Source: Dictyostelium firmibasis (taxonomy: Eukaryota > Evosea > Eumycetozoa > Dictyosteliales > Dictyosteliaceae). Taken from it: a stretch of 64,000 bases of DNA. Position numbers and translations under genes: made by a program. The stretch's first letter is position 1. Every line of letters begins with the position of its first letter. Below are positions 59,491 through 64,000 of the stretch, piece after piece. Location of the stretch: contig CM069766.1 in the NCBI GenBank assembly GCA_036169595.1, forward strand, positions 805,001-869,000, given 5' to 3'. Below the pieces are notes generated by a model. That model worked only from the letters and a program-made list of their open reading frames with translations, made no database searches and had not been told where the DNA came from.

Positions 59491-62400
59491 TTAAGCTTTG
59501 AAACCACCAAAGAAATCGGCCATCTTTCTTTGGATTTCGTTTTTGCTGGCAGTTTCACCTTCCAATTCACGTTTGGTCTTATCATGATCACGTTGTAATT
59601 TGTCGATGGCATCTTTGAGTAATGAGATTTCACTGAGGTGTTTACGGAGATCGTTTTCGACGGTGAGACGTTGTTGTTGTTCGTCTGAAGCTTCTTTCTT
59701 GGCTCTCTTGAGATCGGTTTCGAGTTTTTCGACAGTGAGGTACTCTTTGGTCTTGGTCTTTTCTGATTCGCCGAATTTCTTTTTGTATTCCTTGAGCTCG
59801 GTTTCGATCTTCTTGTTTTCTTTGATTTGTTGGTTCTTTGCTTTTTGTTCAGCATCAACTTGAGCGGTGAGAGCGTCAATTTCAGCTTCGAGTCTCTTTC
59901 TTGAACGATCAGAGTTGGTACGAGCGATGGTTTCTTCTTCGAGACGACCTTTGGCTTCGACGATTTCACGTTGGAGAGTTGATTTAGCATCTTCAGCGAT
60001 TTCTTTGGCGTCGATTTCTTTTTGGAGATTACGACGAGCATCTTCTAATTCTAATTCAACTAAACGTTTAGATTGTTCGGCTTCGGATTTGCTATCTTCA
60101 GCTTCTTCAACGTTTTCTCTCAATTCTTCCAATTCACCTTCGATGGCACGTTTTTCCTTTTCTAATCTCATCTTGATCTTGCCTTCGTCTTCGATTTGAG
60201 CACGTAAGTTGTCAATTTCACCTTCTAAAGTCTTCTTGCTCTTATCAGATTGAACACGGAGGGTTTGTTCTTGTTCAAGTTTAGAACGTAACTCTTCGAT
60301 TTGGTCTTCAAGTTTGGCGGCACCAATTTCGGTTTGAGTCTTGGTGGCGGCTTCGTCGTTTAATTTGAATTTGGTATCCTTGAGATCCTTTTCGTATTTC
60401 TTACGATCCTTTTCTAAACGAGTACGGTTCTTAACTTCAGCTTCAAGTTTGGCAAGGAAGTCTTCGTTTTCGGATTCTAAACGTTTCTTGGAACGTTCAG
60501 CTTCGTTCAATTTCTTCTTCTCATCCTCTAATTGTTTCTTGAATGTATCGACTTCTTCGGTGAGTTTCTTCTTGGCTTCGTCCAATTTGGTGCTTTGTTC
60601 AACTTCAGCGTCGTATTTCTTCTTAATTTCTTCGACTTCAGTGGTGAGACGACGTTTGCTGTCCTCCAATTCTGAACGTGAATCTTCTTCCTCTTCTAAT
60701 TGATCTTTGATTTCCTCCAATTCAACTTCGAGGGCACGTTTGGCTTTGACCAATTTGTCTTTGGCGAGGATTTCATCTTCTAATTGTTCTCTAACTTCAT
60801 TGACTTCGGCGAACAAAGATTTGATCTTCTTTTCAGAAGCGTTGAGAGCAGCACGTTCACTGTCTAATTGAGCACGTAACTCATCAACCTCTTGCCAGAC
60901 TTGTTTACGAATTTCTTCATCAGCAGCCTTGGATGAACCTTCTTCAGCGGCTCTTCTTTCAGCGAGAGATTGTTCGAGTTTCTTCTTGCTCTTCTCAATC
61001 TTTGAACGAGCTTTGGTTTCAGCGTCCAATTGAGTTGATAAATCGATGATATCAGATTCGAGTTTCTTCTTTAATCTGTCGATGGTGGCGGCTTCACGTT
61101 GAGCTTCTTCAACTTTGGCTTCTAAATCGGCGAATTGTTTACGAGTGTTCTTCTTGTCTTCGTCAGATTTGACACGGCTTTCAGTTTCTCTTTCGAGACG
61201 AACACGTAAATCGTCGATTTCAGCATCCTTCTTACGGATTTGCTCAACATTGACGGTACCAGATTTGTCTTCCAATGACTCTTCTAATTCGGCGACACGA
61301 ACTTCCAATTCCTTGGATTTTCTTTCGGCTTTGGCCTTGGCGTTGTTAGCAGCATCGATTTCATCCTTCAATGATTCCAAAGCAGATTCAGCGGTCTTCT
61401 TGGCTTTGACGGCAGTGTTGCAACGTTCGTCAGCTTCCTCTAAGACACCACGTAATTCAGAGAGTTCTTCATTGAGACGTTTGATTTGAACGTATTGTTC
61501 TGATGAAACGTTCTTGGCATCATCCAATTCAGATTTGGTGGTACGGTAATCAGTTTCGGCCTTCTTCATTGCTTTTTCGGCTTTAACTTTCTTGCCAGTT
61601 TCCTCTTCTAAATTCTTGATGGCTTCTTCCAAGTCGAATTCAGCTTTCTTTTTGCTTCTTTCAGCACGATCTAATTGACCTTCGGCTTCTTCGGCGGTGT
61701 TTCTTAATTCCTCATTCTTGGCTTGTAAGGCTTTCAATTGTTCAACAGATTTATCACGAGATGAAACAACATCAGCATATTGTCTCTTGATTTCATCGAG
61801 TTCTGACTCTTTCTTGTTCTTGGCTTCGTTGACAGCTTTCTTGGCGGCAACTTCTTCCTCGATTTGATCTTTGAGTTCAGAAACCTCTTTTTCTAAATCG
61901 ACTTTACGTTTTTCGTTTGATTCTTTTTGTTTCTTTTCTTCCTCTAATTGTTCATTGACATGCTTCAATTCAGATTCTAAACCAAGACGTTTCTTTTCGA
62001 GGGCTTGTTTGGCTTTTTGTTCAGCTTCCAATTCTAATTTGAGGTTATTGAAAGAGGTTTCCAAGTGTTTGTTGGTGGAGTCAGAGTTGATGTTTTTGTT
62101 GTTTGATTCAGAGAGTTGAGTTTGAACTTCGGATAATTCTTGTTCTAATTTCTTCTTTAATTTATCCAAAGCTTGTTTGGCGGCGGTTTCTTCAGCCAAT
62201 TGAGCGGATTTGTCTTCCAAATCTAATTCAACTTTTTTCTTTTGTTTTTCAACGTTTGCTTTGGCGGCTTGTTCAGCTTCCAACTCACCTTGTAAACGTG
62301 AAACTTCACCTTCTAAGGTGGATTTGATCTTCTCTAATTTGGCGATGGTTGATTGGAGTTCAGAGATTTGGTTACGTAAAGCATCCATATCTGATTCTTG

Positions 62401-64000
62401 TTTGACTTTGAGGTCATAGAGTGATTTCTTTTCACCACCAGTTGATTCCAATTGATCTTTCATCTCCTCTAACATGGCGTCCAAAGCTTTCTTCTTCTTT
62501 TCAAGGGCATCACGATTCTTCTTCTCTTCATCTAATTCGTTGTTGACGGTGGCCAATTGACTTTCGAGAGTCTTTTTGGATTTTTCAACATTTGAACGAG
62601 CAGTGACTTCAGAGTTGAATTTTTCGTTCAATTCGGTGTATTCACCTTGTAATTTCTTGTTGGCGGCTTCTTGGGCTAATTTGGCAGCAGTTTCAGCGGC
62701 AAGGGCGTCTTGAACTTGTTTGAGTTCTTCTTCGAGTTTCTTCTTTTGACGAAGTAATTCGGATTTGTCCTTTGTTTCACTGTCTAATCTTACGGTTAAG
62801 TCATCCAACTCACCTTGTAATCTTACACGAGTCTTTTCCAAAACACCTTTATCTTTGGATTCCTCTGAGAAGTTTTCAGTTAATTCTTCGACTTCCTTTT
62901 GTAACTCATCTTTGATTTTCTCTAAACGGGTGATGGTGTCGGATTGACCGTCATTGACACGTTTCATTTCTTCTAACTCTTCTTCATATTTCTTCTTTAA
63001 TTTCTCGAGGGTGGCACGTAATTTTTGTTCCTCTTGTAATTCTTCTTCCAAGTCTCTGACTTTTTCTTCGACTGAACGTTTTTGGTTATGGAGGTTTTCC
63101 AAGGCCAATTTCTTTTCGTCGAGTTCAGATTCCATATCTTCGACACGGATTTCCAATTCACGTTTTTGTGATTCTAAGGCATCCTTGCTATCGTACATAG
63201 CTTTGAGTGATTCCTTTTCAGATTTGAGTTGACGTTGGAGATCGAGGACATTGGATTCAGTGTCTTTGAGAGATTTTTCTAATCTATCCTTTTGAGAGGT
63301 AGAGTCAGAGAGGTTGGATTTGAGTTCTAAGATTTCTCTCTCCTTTTCTTTGATTTCCTTTTCAAAGTTTCTTCTCTTTAATAATGGACGAGCCTTTGAG
63401 AAGAGTTTCCACCATGGCCATGATTTGAAGTCAATGTAGGCACGGAGATTTTGTTGAATGATACGAGCAGCAACAGTGTGTTCACGAGCTTGCTTGTAGG
63501 CTTTACGAGCGATCCAACCACGAGTGGCAGCTTGGATGGCTTTGATGATCTCAGAGATACGTTGTTCACGAGCTTCTTCGATACGGGCTAATTGACCAGC
63601 ACGGAAGAAAATCTTAGTGATACCGAAACGGTATTGTTCTGGATCGATGGCAAGATGTTTAAGAACAGCATCGGTAGCTTTTTGAGAGTCTTCAGCGTCT
63701 CTTGGAACGTTTGGAGCTAAAAGATAATAACGTTTGACGAAATCGGCATAGATAATACGATTTGGGAAACCTTTACGAGTGATACGAATACCTTCGAGGA
63801 CACCATTGCAACGTAATTGGTCGAGTACAACTTTATCTTCGAGTTTGGCTGGTAATTGTTTGTTGTTTGGAATGATACAACGAACGAAATGTGGGTTGGT
63901 GGTTTCAAGGGTGGCCATGAGTGAGGCTAATTGTTCCTTGTATTGAGCAGCAACGGTGATAAAGTTAGCACCCTTCTTGGCACGACTGGCAATGTTTGGA
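59491..64000 (-). CDS. mhcA: Myosin II heavy chain, C-terminal 1502 residues (5' end outside window)
   Basis: Minus strand, open to the window edge. Counting back from the stop (…ADFFGGFKA), the window covers residues about 615-2116. It includes the SH2/SH1 region (VLDQLRCNGVLEGIRITRKG) with Cys678 and Thr688, where most myosin IIs have a Cys. The converter follows. IQ motif 1 is IQAATRGWIARKAY (essential light chain) and IQ motif 2 is IIQQNLRAYIDFKSW (regulatory light chain). Then comes the uninterrupted coiled-coil rod with 28-residue charge periodicity and the C-terminal assembly region. In this rod, threonines 1823, 1833 and 2029 are the known heavy-chain kinase targets that control filament assembly. 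No intron occurs in this part. Codon use is strongly biased to C/G-ending optimal codons, unlike all other genes here, consistent with very high expression. Confidence 0.99.
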   Translation of the reverse strand, partial: PNIASRAKKGANFITVAAQYKEQLASLMATLETTNPHFVRCIIPNNKQLPAKLEDKVVLDQLRCNGVLEGIRITRKGFPNRIIYADFVKRYYLLAPNVPRDAEDSQKATDAVLKHLAIDPEQYRFGITKIFFRAGQLARIEEAREQRISEIIKAIQAATRGWIARKAYKQAREHTVAARIIQQNLRAYIDFKSWPWWKLFSKARPLLKRRNFEKEIKEKEREILELKSNLSDSTSQKDRLEKSLKDTESNVLDLQRQLKSEKESLKAMYDSKDALESQKRELEIRVEDMESELDEKKLALENLHNQKRSVEEKVRDLEEELQEEQKLRATLEKLKKKYEEELEEMKRVNDGQSDTITRLEKIKDELQKEVEELTENFSEESKDKGVLEKTRVRLQGELDDLTVRLDSETKDKSELLRQKKKLEEELKQVQDALAAETAAKLAQEAANKKLQGEYTELNEKFNSEVTARSNVEKSKKTLESQLATVNNELDEEKKNRDALEKKKKALDAMLEEMKDQLESTGGEKKSLYDLKVKQESDMDALRNQISELQSTIAKLEKIKSTLEGEVSRLQGELEAEQAAKANVEKQKKKVELDLEDKSAQLAEETAAKQALDKLKKKLEQELSEVQTQLSESNNKNINSDSTNKHLETSFNNLKLELEAEQKAKQALEKKRLGLESELKHVNEQLEEEKKQKESNEKRKVDLEKEVSELKDQIEEEVAAKKAVNEAKNKKESELDEIKRQYADVVSSRDKSVEQLKALQAKNEELRNTAEEAEGQLDRAERSKKKAEFDLEEAIKNLEEETGKKVKAEKAMKKAETDYRTTKSELDDAKNVSSEQYVQIKRLNEELSELRGVLEEADERCNTAVKAKKTAESALESLKDEIDAANNAKAKAERKSKELEVRVAELEESLEDKSGTVNVEQIRKKDAEIDDLRVRLERETESRVKSDEDKKNTRKQFADLEAKVEEAQREAATIDRLKKKLESDIIDLSTQLDAETKARSKIEKSKKKLEQSLAERRAAEEGSSKAADEEIRKQVWQEVDELRAQLDSERAALNASEKKIKSLFAEVNEVREQLEDEILAKDKLVKAKRALEVELEEIKDQLEEEEDSRSELEDSKRRLTTEVEEIKKKYDAEVEQSTKLDEAKKKLTEEVDTFKKQLEDEKKKLNEAERSKKRLESENEDFLAKLEAEVKNRTRLEKDRKKYEKDLKDTKFKLNDEAATKTQTEIGAAKLEDQIEELRSKLEQEQTLRVQSDKSKKTLEGEIDNLRAQIEDEGKIKMRLEKEKRAIEGELEELRENVEEAEDSKSEAEQSKRLVELELEDARRNLQKEIDAKEIAEDAKSTLQREIVEAKGRLEEETIARTNSDRSRKRLEAEIDALTAQVDAEQKAKNQQIKENKKIETELKEYKKKFGESEKTKTKEYLTVEKLETDLKRAKKEASDEQQQRLTVENDLRKHLSEISLLKDAIDKLQRDHDKTKRELEGETASKNEIQRKMADFFGGFKA

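Noticed and set aside
59600-63232. Many open frames on the plus strand opposite mhcA
   Set aside because: They are Ser/Phe/Leu-rich antisense shadows of the Glu/Lys-rich coiled coil and its biased codon use, with no independent coding signal.

Overview
The window is Dictyostelium discoideum nuclear DNA. The non-coding sequence is almost pure A/T. Introns are short and GT..AG, proteins carry long Asn/Gln/Thr/Ser runs, and the 3' part of the myosin II heavy chain gene mhcA sits at the right edge with the diagnostic Cys678/Thr688 pair. From memory mhcA lies on chromosome 4; that placement is inference.

Layout. 1-8.5 kb: the 3' end of a CudA-like gene, an unrecognised four-exon gene, a complete CudA-like transcription factor gene and, on the minus strand, a mitochondrial ribosomal protein mL45-like gene. 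10-15 kb: a CK2-alpha-like kinase with an N-terminal hydrophobic segment, a DJ-1 homologue and an FHA-like gene. 16-19.5 kb: a phosphatidylinositol 4-kinase beta-type gene. 19.8-24 kb: three very small two-exon genes with 10-13 nt first exons, interleaved with the prefoldin subunit 3 gene. 24-26.6 kb: mostly empty A/T sequence. 26.6-41.4 kb: a head-to-tail array of four paralogous surface proteins (LRR-like, IPT/TIG-like, EGF-like, transmembrane), copies A-D. Copy B has lost a splice acceptor, copy C has an intron that is a multiple of three, and copy D lacks the EGF and membrane parts. 41.5-45 kb: MCU and severin kinase svkA, both minus. 46.6-53.6 kb: urate oxidase, an SRm160/SRRM1-like PWI/SR protein, an unrecognised gene divergent from it, an NDUFB4-like small protein and phosphoseryl-tRNA(Sec) kinase. 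53.7-58.2 kb: a cytochrome P450 with a collapsed P450 relic upstream, and a STRAP WD40 gene. 58.5-59.1 kb: a decayed coding-like tract. 59.5-64 kb: mhcA, minus strand, 5' end outside the window.

The single-copy genes are housekeeping functions with no operon-like logic. Exon boundaries below were found by hand from GT/AG sites, codon phase and protein continuity. In nearly all multi-exon genes the phases close exactly; the exceptions are stated. The strongest candidates for undescribed biology are the tiny-exon gene family, the four-copy surface-protein array with its signs of conversion and decay, and the membrane- or secretion-targeted CK2-like kinase. I recognised no tRNA, rRNA, CRISPR array, retroelement or virus-like element.
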